A stretch of DNA of 64,000 bases from Kineococcus rubinsiae (GTDB lineage: Bacteria > Actinomycetota > Actinomycetes > Actinomycetales > Kineococcaceae). The position numbers and the translations under genes were made by a program. The DNA is taken from positions 1 to 64,000 of the forward strand of contig NZ_VWPY01000004.1 in NCBI RefSeq assembly GCF_011839805.1. Direction: 5' to 3'. Shown here piece by piece: positions 53,144 to 62,921 of this stretch (position 1 is its first letter; every line of letters begins with the position of its first letter). The notes beneath the pieces are model-generated. The model worked only from the letters and a program-made list of their open reading frames with translations, was not told where the DNA came from and made no database searches.

Positions 53144-54112
53144 GTGCAGTTCCCGCGTGTTCCGACCAGGCGCCCCCTCGCCTCCCTGCTGACCGCCTGC
53201 GCGGTCGGCGTCGCCCTGGCGGTGACCGCGGCCGGGCCGGCGCAGGCGCAGGGGCGGCTGCCCGCGGGCGGCGCGCAGGTCGCCACCCTCGGCGACTCCT
53301 ACGCCTCGGGCGAGGGGGCTCCCGCCCCCGGCGCGACGCCGTGGACCACGAACGCGTTCGGCGACAGCGGCGCGGACGGCTGCCACCGCTCGGTCCTCAG
53401 CGGGCACGCGGTCTTCGGCGCCCTCGCCGTGCGCAGGAACGCCGGCCGCGGCGCGGCGGGCTACGTGAGCGCGGCCTGCAGCGGGGCCACGACCGTGACG
53501 CTGGTCCAGGGGTTCAAGGGCGAGCGCTCGCAGCTGGCCGCGATCGGGCCGCGCACGCGCACCGTGACCCTCAGCATCGGGGGCAACGACGTCGGGTTCT
53601 CCAGCGTGGCCACGGCCTGCAACACGGTGGCGACGATCCCAGGGGCCCCGTCGTGCGCGACCGCGCTGGCCGGTTCGGCCGCGGCGCTGCAGGCGCTCAC
53701 GACGGCGCCGGCCGGCGGCGTCACGCCGCTGGAGCAGCTCTACCGCGCGGTGCGGGCGAAGGCGCCGAACGCCCGCCTCCTCGTCACCGGCTACCCGCTG
53801 CTGTTCCCGACGACCGCCACCGCGTCGCCGCGCTGCGACGTCATCCAGCCGGCGGCCCGCCAGGCCGTCAACGCGGCGACCCTGCGCCTGAACGCCGCCG
53901 TGGCGGCCGGCGCCCAGGGCGCCGGGGCCACCTACGTCGACCTCGTGAAGCCGTTCGCGGGGCACTCCTCGTGCGAGAGCGACCCGGCCGCGTCGTGGAT
54001 CAACTCGATCGTGCCGCAGGACGTGGTCTCGAGCCTCCACCCGAACCCCACGGGGCAGCGGGCGATCGCCGGCGCGCTGGCCGCGGCGGACTGCTGGCGC
54101 CGCGGGCGCTGA
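53144..54112 (+). CDS. Secreted SGNH/GDSL-family esterase
   Basis: 322 residues. Signal peptide ending near AGPAQAQG. Block I is TLGDSYASGEGA (catalytic Ser), block III SIGGNDVGF and block V SSLHPNPTGQ with the catalytic His. Six or more Cys suggest the disulfide pattern of Streptomyces secreted lipases and phospholipases. Substrate unknown. Start GTG with GGAGG upstream. Divergent from the peptide operon and convergent with ilvC across a shared terminator. Confidence 0.9.
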   Translation: MQFPRVPTRRPLASLLTACAVGVALAVTAAGPAQAQGRLPAGGAQVATLGDSYASGEGAPAPGATPWTTNAFGDSGADGCHRSVLSGHAVFGALAVRRNAGRGAAGYVSAACSGATTVTLVQGFKGERSQLAAIGPRTRTVTLSIGGNDVGFSSVATACNTVATIPGAPSCATALAGSAAALQALTTAPAGGVTPLEQLYRAVRAKAPNARLLVTGYPLLFPTTATASPRCDVIQPAARQAVNAATLRLNAAVAAGAQGAGATYVDLVKPFAGHSSCESDPAASWINSIVPQDVVSSLHPNPTGQRAIAGALAAADCWRRGR

Positions 54113-54134
54113 GCCCGTCCACCCCGCAACGCAC

Positions 54135-54170
54135 GAGGGCCCCCGCACCGGGAACGGTGCGGGGGCCCTC
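54135..54170. terminator. Shared terminator of the esterase gene and ilvBNC
   Basis: Perfect 16-bp stem GAGGGCCCCCGCACCG/CGGTGCGGGGGCCCTC with a GGAA tetraloop between the convergent genes. Confidence 0.88.
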
Positions 54171-54185
54171 CTGCGTGCGGGTGGC

Positions 54186-55226
<1,041 letters not shown>

Positions 55227-55257
55227 TCAGGTGTTGCGGTGGGTGCGGAAGGGGGGT

Positions 55258-55770
55258 CTAGGCCGAGCGCAGGGCCCGGTCGGAGATCGAGCGGCCGCCG
55301 CGCGCGAGCGCGACGGAACCCGACTGGACCAGCTCGCGGATCCCGAAGGGCTCCAGGACCCGCAGCAGCGCCGCGAGCTTCTCGGGGCTGCCGGTCGCCT
55401 CGACCGTCACGGCGTCGGGCGACACGTCGACGACGTGGGCCCGGAACAGCACGACCGTGTCGACGACCTCGCCGCGCACGGAGGCGTCGGCGCGGACCTT
55501 GACGAGCAGGAGCTCGCGCTGGACCGACGACTCGTCCTCGAGCTCGACGATCTTCAGGACGTTGATCAGCTTGTTGAGCTGCTTCGTCACCTGCTCCAGC
55601 GGCTGCGACTCCACGTCGACGACGATGGTCATCCGGGAGATCTCGCTGCGCTCGGTCGGTCCGACCGTGAGGGAGTGGATGTTGAAGTTCCTGCGCGCGA
55701 ACAGCGACGTGACGCGCATCAGGACACCGGGCCGGTTCTCGACCAGGACGGACAGGGTGTGCTGGGACAT
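55258..55770 (-). CDS. ilvN: Acetolactate synthase small (regulatory) subunit
   Basis: 170 residues. N-terminal ACT domain (LSVLVENRPGVLMRVTSLFA, NIHSLTVGPTERSEISRMTI) that binds valine, then the C-terminal domain activating IlvB. The ATG shares a base with the ilvB stop (TGATG), so translation is coupled. Confidence 0.96.
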   Translation of the reverse strand: MSQHTLSVLVENRPGVLMRVTSLFARRNFNIHSLTVGPTERSEISRMTIVVDVESQPLEQVTKQLNKLINVLKIVELEDESSVQRELLLVKVRADASVRGEVVDTVVLFRAHVVDVSPDAVTVEATGSPEKLAALLRVLEPFGIRELVQSGSVALARGGRSISDRALRSA

Positions 55771-57620
55771 CAGGAGATCACCTTCTCGGGACCGGACTCG
55801 TTGTCGCCCTCTTCCTCGCGGTCCCAGGTCGGCGAGACGCCCCGCGCGTACTGGATGGCGTCGTTGCTGACGCCGGCCTCGACCATCGGCCAGACCATCG
55901 CGTCGCGGTGCACGCGGAAGTCGACGACGACGGGCACGTCGTTGATCGCCATGGCCTTCTCGATCGTCGCGTCGACGTCCTCCGGCTTGTCGCAGCGCAG
56001 CCCGACGCAGCCGTAGGCCTCGGCGAGCTTGACGAAGTCGGGGATCGGCGCGGCGTGGGTGCCGTGGTGGTCGCCCGAGTTCAGGTCGGTGTTGGAGTAG
56101 CGCTCGGAGTAGAAGAGCGTCTGCCACTGCCGGACCATGCCGAGGCTCGAGTTGTTGATGATCGCGATCTTGACCGGGATCTGGTTCAGGGTGCAGGTGG
56201 CCAGCTCCTGGTTGGTCATCTGGAAGCAGCCGTCGCCGTCGATCGCCCAGACCACCGTGTCGGGCTTGCCGACCTTGGCCCCCATGGCCGCGGGCACCGC
56301 GTAGCCCATGGTCCCGAGCCCGCCCGAGTTCAGCCACGTGCGCGGCTTCTCGTACTTCACGAACTGCGCGGACCACATCTGGTGCTGGCCGACGCCCGCG
56401 ACGTAGATCGCGTCGGGGCCGGCGATCTCGCCGATGCGGGCGATCACGTGCTGCGGCGCCAGGGTGCCGTCGTCGGAGTCGGCGTAGCCCAGCGGGTAGG
56501 TCTCGCGCCAGCCGTGCGTCTGCGCGACCCACGCGGAGATGTCGGCGCGGCCGCGCTCGAACTCGGCCTCCAGGGCCGTCGTGAGCTCGGCGATGACGAG
56601 CTTGGCGTCGCCCACGATCGGGACGTCGACGGCGCGGTTCTTGCCGATCTCCGCCGGGTCGATGTCGGCGTGGATGACCTTGGCCTCGGGGGCGAAGCTC
56701 GAGAGCAGCCCCGTGACGCGGTCGTCGAAGCGGGCCCCCAGGGTGATGAGCAGGTCCGACTTCTGCAGGGCCGTGACGGCCGCGACGGTGCCGTGCATGC
56801 CGGGCATGCCCAGGTTGTTCGCGTGGCTGTCGGGCAGCGCGCCGCGGGCCATGAGCGTCGTCACGGCGGGGATGCCCGTGAGGTCGGCCAGCGCGAGCAG
56901 CTCCGAGGACGCGTCGGCCTTGATGACGCCGCCGCCGACGTAGAGGACGGGGCGCTGGGCCGCGGCGATCATCCGCGCGGCCTCCTTGACCTGCTTGCCG
57001 TGCGGGCGGGTCACGGGGCGGTAGCCCGGCAGGTCCACCGACGCCGGCCACGTGAACGAGGTGCGGGCCGTGAGCGCGGACTTCGCGACGTCGACCAGGA
57101 CCGGGCCGGGGCGGCCCGTCGAGGCGAGGTGGAAGGCCTCGGAGATCACGCGCGGGATGTCGGCCGGGTCGGTCACCAGGTAGTTGTGCTTGGTGATCGG
57201 GATGGTGATGCCGGTGATGTCGGCTTCCTGGAACGCGTCCGTGCCGATCGCGGCGGCGCCGACCTGGCCGGTGATCGCGACCATCGGGACGGAGTCCATG
57301 TTCGCGTCGGCGATGGGCGTGACGAGGTTGGTCGCGCCGGGGCCGGAGGTGGCCATGCAGACGCCGACCTTCCCGGTCGCCACGGCGTAGCCCTCGGCGG
57401 CGTGCCCGGCGCCCTGCTCGTGGCGCACGAGGATGTGGCGCACGTGCGGGGAGTCCATGAGCGGGTCGTAGGCCGGGAGGATCGCGCCGCCCGGGATCCC
57501 GAAGACCACCTCGACGCCCACGGCCTCGAGCGAGCGGACGAGGCTTTGGGCGCCCGTCAGCGACTCGACGGGCAGCAGGGGGTCGAAGGGCAGTCCCTCG
57601 GTGGTCTGCGCGTTCGGCAT
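55770..57620 (-). CDS. ilvB: Acetolactate synthase large (catalytic) subunit
   Basis: 616 residues, ThDP/FAD enzyme. [32 protein letters not shown] holds the catalytic Glu region later at [15 protein letters not shown]. The ThDP motif is [29 protein letters not shown]. Condenses two pyruvates, or pyruvate and 2-oxobutyrate. Start ATG 57620 with AGGAGG 9 nt upstream; an ATG 18 bp earlier lies inside that ribosome-binding site. Preceded by an attenuator (leader peptide plus intrinsic terminator). Confidence 0.97.
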   Translation of the reverse strand: MPNAQTTEGLPFDPLLPVESLTGAQSLVRSLEAVGVEVVFGIPGGAILPAYDPLMDSPHVRHILVRHEQGAGHAAEGYAVATGKVGVCMATSGPGATNLVTPIADANMDSVPMVAITGQVGAAAIGTDAFQEADITGITIPITKHNYLVTDPADIPRVISEAFHLASTGRPGPVLVDVAKSALTARTSFTWPASVDLPGYRPVTRPHGKQVKEAARMIAAAQRPVLYVGGGVIKADASSELLALADLTGIPAVTTLMARGALPDSHANNLGMPGMHGTVAAVTALQKSDLLITLGARFDDRVTGLLSSFAPEAKVIHADIDPAEIGKNRAVDVPIVGDAKLVIAELTTALEAEFERGRADISAWVAQTHGWRETYPLGYADSDDGTLAPQHVIARIGEIAGPDAIYVAGVGQHQMWSAQFVKYEKPRTWLNSGGLGTMGYAVPAAMGAKVGKPDTVVWAIDGDGCFQMTNQELATCTLNQIPVKIAIINNSSLGMVRQWQTLFYSERYSNTDLNSGDHHGTHAAPIPDFVKLAEAYGCVGLRCDKPEDVDATIEKAMAINDVPVVVDFRVHRDAMVWPMVEAGVSNDAIQYARGVSPTWDREEEGDNESGPEKVIS

Positions 57621-57700
57621 CTCGGTGGTCCTCCTCATGCGGTGGCGCTGGTTCCTCGCGGGTGAGCCGTCGACGCGCCGGCCGCAGGCTGCCGGACGCG

Positions 57701-57736
57701 AAAAGACCCCTCCGCCCGCAGGCAAGTCGAGGGGTC
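57701..57736 (-). terminator. ilvB attenuator terminator
   Basis: On the minus strand GACCCCTC-N16-GAGGGGTC is followed directly by TTTT, one of the few real U-tracts in the window. It lies 21 nt after the leader peptide stop and 80 bp before ilvB, as expected for transcription attenuation. Confidence 0.8.
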
Positions 57737-57756
57737 GCGCGCTCGGCCGAGACGTG

Positions 57757-57795
57757 TCAGCCGGCGTGCTGGCCGACGGCTACGAGGAAGCGCAT
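57757..57795 (-). CDS. ilvB leader peptide
   Basis: 12 codons, [12 protein letters not shown], with Leu and two Val among the first seven. Followed by a hairpin and TTTT before ilvB. Charged tRNA-Leu/Val shortage would stall the ribosome here and allow read-through. A ribosome-binding site is not obvious. Attenuation of ilvBNC is established in Corynebacterium glutamicum. Confidence 0.65.
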   Translation of the reverse strand: MRFLVAVGQHAG

Positions 57796-57843
57796 GCAGA
57801 GAAGGTAACCCCCGACGGCCGGGCTGTCAGCCGGCGGCCCACC

Positions 57844-57864
57844 GCGTCTCACATGCTGGACAGC
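57844..57864. promoter_or_regulatory. Predicted NdgR-type site upstream of ilvB
   Basis: GCGTCTC-ACATGCT-GGACAGC, the same left half-site and 7-7-7 layout as the leuC/ndgR and leuB sites. About 50 bp before the leader peptide start, in promoter position. Confidence 0.5.
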
Positions 57865-57949
57865 TCGTCCACCCACCGGACACGACGGCCCGCCGGACAC
57901 CCGCCGCGGTCGGGCAGGGGGCACCTGCACGACCACGGCGGGGAGGGGC

Positions 57950-59719
57950 TCAGAAGCAGACGGCCCCGACCGAGGCGGACTGGACCTGCTTGGCGTACTT
58001 GGCGAGGACCCCGCGCGTGAACACCGGGGCCAGCGGCTCCCAGCCCTCGCGGCGCGCGGCGAGCTCCGCCTCGTCGACCAGGAGCTCGAGGGTCTTGCCG
58101 GCGACGTCGAGGCGGATCCGGTCGCCGTCGCGCACGAAGGCGATGGGCCCGCCGTCGACGGCCTCGGGGGCCACGTGGCCGACGCAGAGGCCCGTGGTGC
58201 CGCCGGAGAACCGGCCGTCGGTCATGAGCAGGACGTCCTTGCCGAGCCCGGCGCCCTTGATCGCCCCGGTGATGGCGAGCATCTCGCGCATCCCCGGACC
58301 GCCCTTGGGGCCCTCGTAGCGGATGACCACCACGTCGCCCGCGGCGATGGTGCCGTCCTCCAGGGCGTCCAGCGCGGCGCGCTCGCGCTCGAAGACGCGG
58401 GCCGTGCCCTCGAAGACGTCGGCGTCGAAGCCGGCGCTCTTCACGACGGCACCGCCGGGGACGAGGTTGCCCTTGAGGATCGTGATCCCGCCGGTCTTGT
58501 GGATCGGGTTGTCCAGCGCACGCAGGACGACCCCGTCGAGGTCCGGGGGCGCGATGTCGGCGAGGTTCTCCGCCATCGTGCGGCCCGTGACGGTGAGGCA
58601 GTCGCCGTGCAGCAGGCCCGCGTCGAGCAGGGCGCGCATGACGACGGGGATCCCGCCGATGCGGTCGACGTCGACCATGACGTGGCGGCCGAAGGGCTTC
58701 AGGTCGGCCAGGTGCGGCACCTTGCCGGCGATGCGGTCGAAGTCGGCGAGCGTCAGGTCGACCTCGGCCTCGTAGGCGATCGCGAGCAGGTGCAGCACGG
58801 CGTTGGTGGAACCGCCCAGCGCCATGACGACGGCGATGGCGTTCTCGAACGCCTCCTTGGTGAGGATCTGGCGCGCCGTGATGCCCTTGGCCAGCAGGTT
58901 GACCACGGCCTCGCCGGACTTGCGGGCGAACCCGTCGCGGCGGCGGTCGGTGGCGGGCGGGGCGGCGCTGCCGGGCAGCGACATCCCGAGCGCCTCGGCC
59001 GCGGCGGCCATGGTGTTGGCGGTGTACATGCCGCCGCAGGCGCCCTCGCCCGGGCAGATGGCGCGCTCGATGGTGTCCAGGTCGCCCTTGCTCATGAGCC
59101 CGCGGGCGCACGCGCCGACGGCCTCGAAGGCGTCGATGAGGGTGACCTCGTGCTCGCTGCCGTCGGAGAGCTTCGCGCGCCCGGGCAGGATCGTGCCGGC
59201 GTAGAGGAAGACGCTCGCGAGGTCCAGGCGGGCCGCGGCCATGAGCATCCCCGGCAGCGACTTGTCGCAGCCGGCGAGGAGCACGGAGCCGTCGAGGCGC
59301 TCGGCGCTCATGACGGTCTCGACCGAGTCGGCGATGACCTCGCGGCTGACGAGGGAGAAGTGCATGCCCTCGTGACCCATGGAGATCCCGTCGGAGACGC
59401 TGATCGTCCCGAACTCCATGGGGAACCCCTGCGCCGCGTGCACGCCGTCCTTGACGGCCTTCGCGAGGCGGTCCAGGGAGAGGTTGCAGGGGGTGATCTC
59501 GTTCCAGCTCGAGGCCACGCCGATCTGGGGCTTCACCCAGTCGTCGTCGCCCATGCCGACGGCGCGCAGCATGCCGCGCGACGCGGTCGCCTCGATGCCG
59601 TCGGTGACCGTGCGGCTGCGGGGCTTGATGTCCACGCCGGGGTCGGCCTCGCCGGCCGCCCTCCGGGGGGCGCTCGTGGTGGTGCCTGCCTGCTGCGGTG
59701 CGGGGGTGTCGACGCTCAC
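57950..59719 (-). CDS. ilvD: Dihydroxy-acid dehydratase
   Basis: 589 residues, IlvD/Edd Fe-S dehydratase acting after IlvC in Val and Ile synthesis. [36 protein letters not shown] and [13 protein letters not shown] supply cluster cysteines. A 30-residue Ala/Pro/Thr-rich N-terminal extension precedes the domain. Start GTG, 6 nt after TAGACT without a Shine-Dalgarno. Transcribed towards ilvBNC but with its own promoter. Confidence 0.96.
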   Translation of the reverse strand: MSVDTPAPQQAGTTTSAPRRAAGEADPGVDIKPRSRTVTDGIEATASRGMLRAVGMGDDDWVKPQIGVASSWNEITPCNLSLDRLAKAVKDGVHAAQGFPMEFGTISVSDGISMGHEGMHFSLVSREVIADSVETVMSAERLDGSVLLAGCDKSLPGMLMAAARLDLASVFLYAGTILPGRAKLSDGSEHEVTLIDAFEAVGACARGLMSKGDLDTIERAICPGEGACGGMYTANTMAAAAEALGMSLPGSAAPPATDRRRDGFARKSGEAVVNLLAKGITARQILTKEAFENAIAVVMALGGSTNAVLHLLAIAYEAEVDLTLADFDRIAGKVPHLADLKPFGRHVMVDVDRIGGIPVVMRALLDAGLLHGDCLTVTGRTMAENLADIAPPDLDGVVLRALDNPIHKTGGITILKGNLVPGGAVVKSAGFDADVFEGTARVFERERAALDALEDGTIAAGDVVVIRYEGPKGGPGMREMLAITGAIKGAGLGKDVLLMTDGRFSGGTTGLCVGHVAPEAVDGGPIAFVRDGDRIRLDVAGKTLELLVDEAELAARREGWEPLAPVFTRGVLAKYAKQVQSASVGAVCF

Positions 59720-59725
59720 GCGCGC

Positions 59726-59731
59726 AGTCTA
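59726..59731 (-). promoter_or_regulatory. -10 box (TAGACT) of ilvD, probably leaderless
   Basis: TAGACT lies 6 nt before the ilvD GTG and no ribosome-binding site is visible. Confidence 0.5.
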
Positions 59732-59779
59732 GGACGGCGTCCGCGGCCCGCCGGACCCCCGCCGCGCCCCCGGCCGCCG

Positions 59780-59830
59780 TTGACCGCTGCGGACCACCCA
59801 CCTAGTCTCGACGCGTCGTGAACGTTCACG
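59780..59830 (+). promoter_or_regulatory. Promoter and LacI-type operator of the fusion oxidoreductase operon
   Basis: TTGACC (59780-59785) and TAGTCT (59803-59808) are 17 bp apart. Immediately after, at about +1, is the perfect 14-bp palindrome CGTGAACGTTCACG (59817-59830), a typical LacI-family operator with central CG. The LacI-family gene is the second gene of this operon. Confidence 0.85.
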
Positions 59831-59855
59831 GCCCCCGATCCCCCTGGAGTTCCGC

Positions 59856-61841
59856 ATGGACACCGCAGTCCGCTGGGCCGTGCTCGGCCCCGGCGCCATC
59901 GCCCGCCGCTTCGTCTCCCAGCTCCCCGCGAGCCGCTCCGGCCGGCTCGTGGCCGTCGGCAGCTCCGACCCGGCCCGCGCGCAGGCGCTCGCCACCGAGA
60001 CCGGCCCGGACGTGCGGACCGGCACCTACGACGAGGTCCTGGCCGACCCCGAGGTGGACGCCGTCTACGTCTCCACCGTGCACACCACCCACGCGCGCCT
60101 GGCCCTGGCCGCCGTGCGCGCCGGCAAGCACGTGCTCGTCGAGAAGCCGCTCGCGCCCAACGCCGGCAGCGTCATGGCCGTCGTCGACGCGGCGCGCACC
60201 GCGGGCGTCACGGTCGTCGAGGCGTACATGTACCGCTTCCACCCGCAGACCCGGAAGCTGCTGCAGCTCGTGGCCGAGGGCGCGATCGGCGACGTCACCC
60301 ACGTCGACGCCAGCTTCGCCTTCTCCACCTCCTCCCCCACCGGGCGCCTGTTCGACCCGGAGCTCGCGGGCGGCGGCATCCTCGACGTCGGCGGCTACCC
60401 CGTCTCGATGGCGCGGGCGATCGCCGGTGCCGCGACGGGCCGACCGTTCGCCGAGCCCACGGAGCTGACCGCGGCCGGCACCCTGGGCGACACGGGCGTC
60501 GACGAGTGGGCCACCGCCACGCTGACCTTCGCGAGCGGCCTGACCGCGACCGTGCGCTGCGGCGTCCGCCTGGCCGAGCCGGAGACCGTCACGGTCCACG
60601 GCTCGAAGGGCTCGATCTCGCTGGCCGACCCGTGGACGATCCGGGAGAACACCGCCCTGACGCTGACCGTGGTCGGCCAGGAGCCCCAGGTCCTCGACTT
60701 CGCGCCGAGCCAGGAGAACCGCCCCTACGCGCTGGAGGCCGACGCGCTGGCCGACGCGGTCGCCGCGGGCGGCGACGCCCCGCAGAACTCCCTCGAGGAC
60801 AGCCTCGGCACGGCCGTCGTGCTGGACCGCTGGCGCGCGGCCCTCGGGCTGCGGTTCCCCTTCGAGGCGGACACCGCGGACATCCCCACCGTCTCGGGCC
60901 TGCCGCTGACCGTGGACCCGGCGAACGTCATGCAGTACGGGACGATCGAGGGCCTCGGCAAGCGCGTCTCCCGCCTGGTCATGGGCTGCGACAACCAGCC
61001 CGACCTCGCGCACGCCTCGGCCATCTTCGACCACTTCTTCACCGCGGGCGGCAACACCTTCGACACCGCGTGGCTGTACGGGAAGGGCAAGTACGAGAAG
61101 CTCTTCGGCCAGTGGGTGGCCAACCGCGGGATCCGCGAGGACCTCGTCGTCATCGTCAAGGGCTGCCACACCCCGCACAACGACCCGGAGTCGCTGTCGC
61201 GCCAGCTGCTGGAGTCCCTCGAGCGCCAGCAGCACGGCTACGCCGACATCTACATGATGCACCGCGACAACCCCGACGTCCCGGCCGGCGAGTTCGTCGA
61301 CGTCCTCAACGAGCACGTCGACGCGGGCCGCATCACGGTGTTCGGCGGCTCGAACTGGTCGCCGCAGCGCGTCGACGAGGCCGACGCGTACGCGAAGGCC
61401 AACGGCAAGCGCGGGTTCTCGGTGCTCAGCAACCACTTCGGCCTGGCCGAGGCCTACGACGTGCCGTGGGCGGGCTGCCTGCACGTCACCGACGCCGACT
61501 CCAAGGAGTGGCTGCGCCGCAAGCAGATCCCCCTGCTGCCGTGGTCCTCGCAGGCCCGCGGGTTCTTCGCCCGCGCCGACGAGGCGGACCGCAGCGACGC
61601 GGAGCTCGTGCGCTGCTACTACAGCGACGAGAACTTCGAGCGCAAGCGCCGCGCGGAGCAGCTCGGCGCCGAGCTGGGGGTCCCCGCGACCGCCGTCGCG
61701 CTGGCCTTCGTGCTGGCGCAGCCGTTCCCGACGTTCCCGCTGTTCGGGCCGCGCACCATCGCCGAGGCCCGCTCGTCCATGACGGGCCTCACGGTGAGCC
61801 TGGACGAGCGCCAGGTGGCGTGGCTGGACCTGCAGGACTGA
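59856..61841 (+). CDS. Fusion of Gfo/Idh/MocA dehydrogenase and aldo/keto reductase
   Basis: 661 residues. Residues about 5-335 are a Gfo/Idh/MocA protein: VLGPGAIARRFV is the nucleotide-binding loop, GKHVLVEKPLAPNAG the conserved EKP motif, and GGGILDVGGYPVSMAR the sugar-binding His-to-Tyr region. Residues about 350-661 are an aldo/keto reductase: RLVMGCDN, FDTAWLYGKGKYEKLFGQWV (Asp and Tyr) and VIVKGCHTP (Lys). Each half is full length, so both could be active, for example sequential oxidation and reduction of a sugar. Start ATG with CTGGAG upstream. Operator-controlled; the LacI regulator follows 2 bp later. Confidence 0.9.
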   Translation: MDTAVRWAVLGPGAIARRFVSQLPASRSGRLVAVGSSDPARAQALATETGPDVRTGTYDEVLADPEVDAVYVSTVHTTHARLALAAVRAGKHVLVEKPLAPNAGSVMAVVDAARTAGVTVVEAYMYRFHPQTRKLLQLVAEGAIGDVTHVDASFAFSTSSPTGRLFDPELAGGGILDVGGYPVSMARAIAGAATGRPFAEPTELTAAGTLGDTGVDEWATATLTFASGLTATVRCGVRLAEPETVTVHGSKGSISLADPWTIRENTALTLTVVGQEPQVLDFAPSQENRPYALEADALADAVAAGGDAPQNSLEDSLGTAVVLDRWRAALGLRFPFEADTADIPTVSGLPLTVDPANVMQYGTIEGLGKRVSRLVMGCDNQPDLAHASAIFDHFFTAGGNTFDTAWLYGKGKYEKLFGQWVANRGIREDLVVIVKGCHTPHNDPESLSRQLLESLERQQHGYADIYMMHRDNPDVPAGEFVDVLNEHVDAGRITVFGGSNWSPQRVDEADAYAKANGKRGFSVLSNHFGLAEAYDVPWAGCLHVTDADSKEWLRRKQIPLLPWSSQARGFFARADEADRSDAELVRCYYSDENFERKRRAEQLGAELGVPATAVALAFVLAQPFPTFPLFGPRTIAEARSSMTGLTVSLDERQVAWLDLQD

Positions 61842-61843
61842 CG

Positions 61844-62848
61844 GTGTCCCCCGGGCGAGCGGTGCCCCCGCCGCGGCCCGCGACGATCAAGGACGTCGCG
61901 GCCGCGTCGGGGGTGTCCCGGCAGACGGTCACCCGCGCGGTGAACGCCATGCCGGGCATCAACGCGGACACCCGGGAGCGGGTGCTCGCCGCGGCCCGCG
62001 AGCTGGGCTACCGGCCCTCGCGCTTCGGCCGCGGGCTGGTGAAACCGCCGACGCGGACGCTGGGCCTCCTGGTGGAGGACCTGACGAACCCCTACTACCC
62101 CGAGCTCGCCTCGGCCGTGCTGCGGCTCGCGGCGCAGGCGGGGTGGAACGTCGTGCTCGCCGAGCGGGCCGCCGCGCCCGCGGGCGGGGACTTCCTGACG
62201 GAGCGCTTCGGGGCCGACGTGGACGCCGTCGTCAGCTTCACGGGCCTGCACGTCCCGGCCCGCACCGACGGCCTGGCGGAGCTCCCGATCGTCGAGATCG
62301 CGCCCGGGCCGCACGAGACCGCCCACGGCCGCGTCGACCTCGACCTCTCCACCGCGATCGTGGAGGCCGTCGCGCACCTGCACGAGCGCGGCGTGCGGCG
62401 CCCCGTCGTCCTGGACCTGCCGGGCGGCAGCGGCCGCGCGGCGGCGTTCGTCGCGGCGTTCGCGGCCCGCGACACGACCGCGATGCGGGTCCCGACGGTC
62501 TCCACCGACCTCGCCGGCGGGCTGGAGACCGCGGGCCGCGTCCTCACCGAGGTGCCCGACGTGGACGCCCTGGTCGCCTTCAACGACGTCACCGGGTTCG
62601 GGGTGCTGCGCGCGCTGCGCCTGGCCGGCGTGGACGTGCCCGGCCAGGTGCGTGTGCTCGGCGTCGACGGCCTGGCCATCGGCAGCTTCGTCACCCCGCG
62701 ACTGACGACGCTCGCCCTGGACATGCCGCTCGTGGCCCGCACGGCCCTGGAGGTCGTGCTCGCCCTGCACGCGGGGACCCTCGCCCCCGGCGACCCGGGG
62801 ACCCGGCGCCGGGTCCCCTACCGCCTCGACGTGGGCGAGAGCACCTGA
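61844..62848 (+). CDS. LacI-family transcriptional regulator
   Basis: 334 residues. N-terminal LacI helix-turn-helix (ATIKDVAAASGVSRQTVTRA, with VNAMPGINADTRERVLAAA), then a periplasmic-binding-like effector domain (TLGLLVEDLTNPYYPELASA to VRVLGVDGLAIGSF). Start GTG 2 bp after the fusion gene. It most likely represses its own operon at the palindrome 59817-59830 and is relieved by a sugar or sugar derivative. Effector unknown. Confidence 0.92.
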   Translation: MSPGRAVPPPRPATIKDVAAASGVSRQTVTRAVNAMPGINADTRERVLAAARELGYRPSRFGRGLVKPPTRTLGLLVEDLTNPYYPELASAVLRLAAQAGWNVVLAERAAAPAGGDFLTERFGADVDAVVSFTGLHVPARTDGLAELPIVEIAPGPHETAHGRVDLDLSTAIVEAVAHLHERGVRRPVVLDLPGGSGRAAAFVAAFAARDTTAMRVPTVSTDLAGGLETAGRVLTEVPDVDALVAFNDVTGFGVLRALRLAGVDVPGQVRVLGVDGLAIGSFVTPRLTTLALDMPLVARTALEVVLALHAGTLAPGDPGTRRRVPYRLDVGEST

Positions 62849-62859
62849 GCGGCGCCCCC

Positions 62860-62865
62860 TAGAGT
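62860..62865 (+). promoter_or_regulatory. Possible -10 box (TAGAGT) for the NCS2 permease
   Basis: TAGAGT lies 56 bp before the permease ATG in the 73-bp gap after lacI. It would give a leader mRNA that includes the GGGAGG ribosome-binding site. Confidence 0.35.
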
Positions 62866-62921
62866 TCCCCCGCTCGTGCGGCGGTCGCCCGCGGGCGGGG
62901 ACCCTCGGGAGGACTCAGGCG

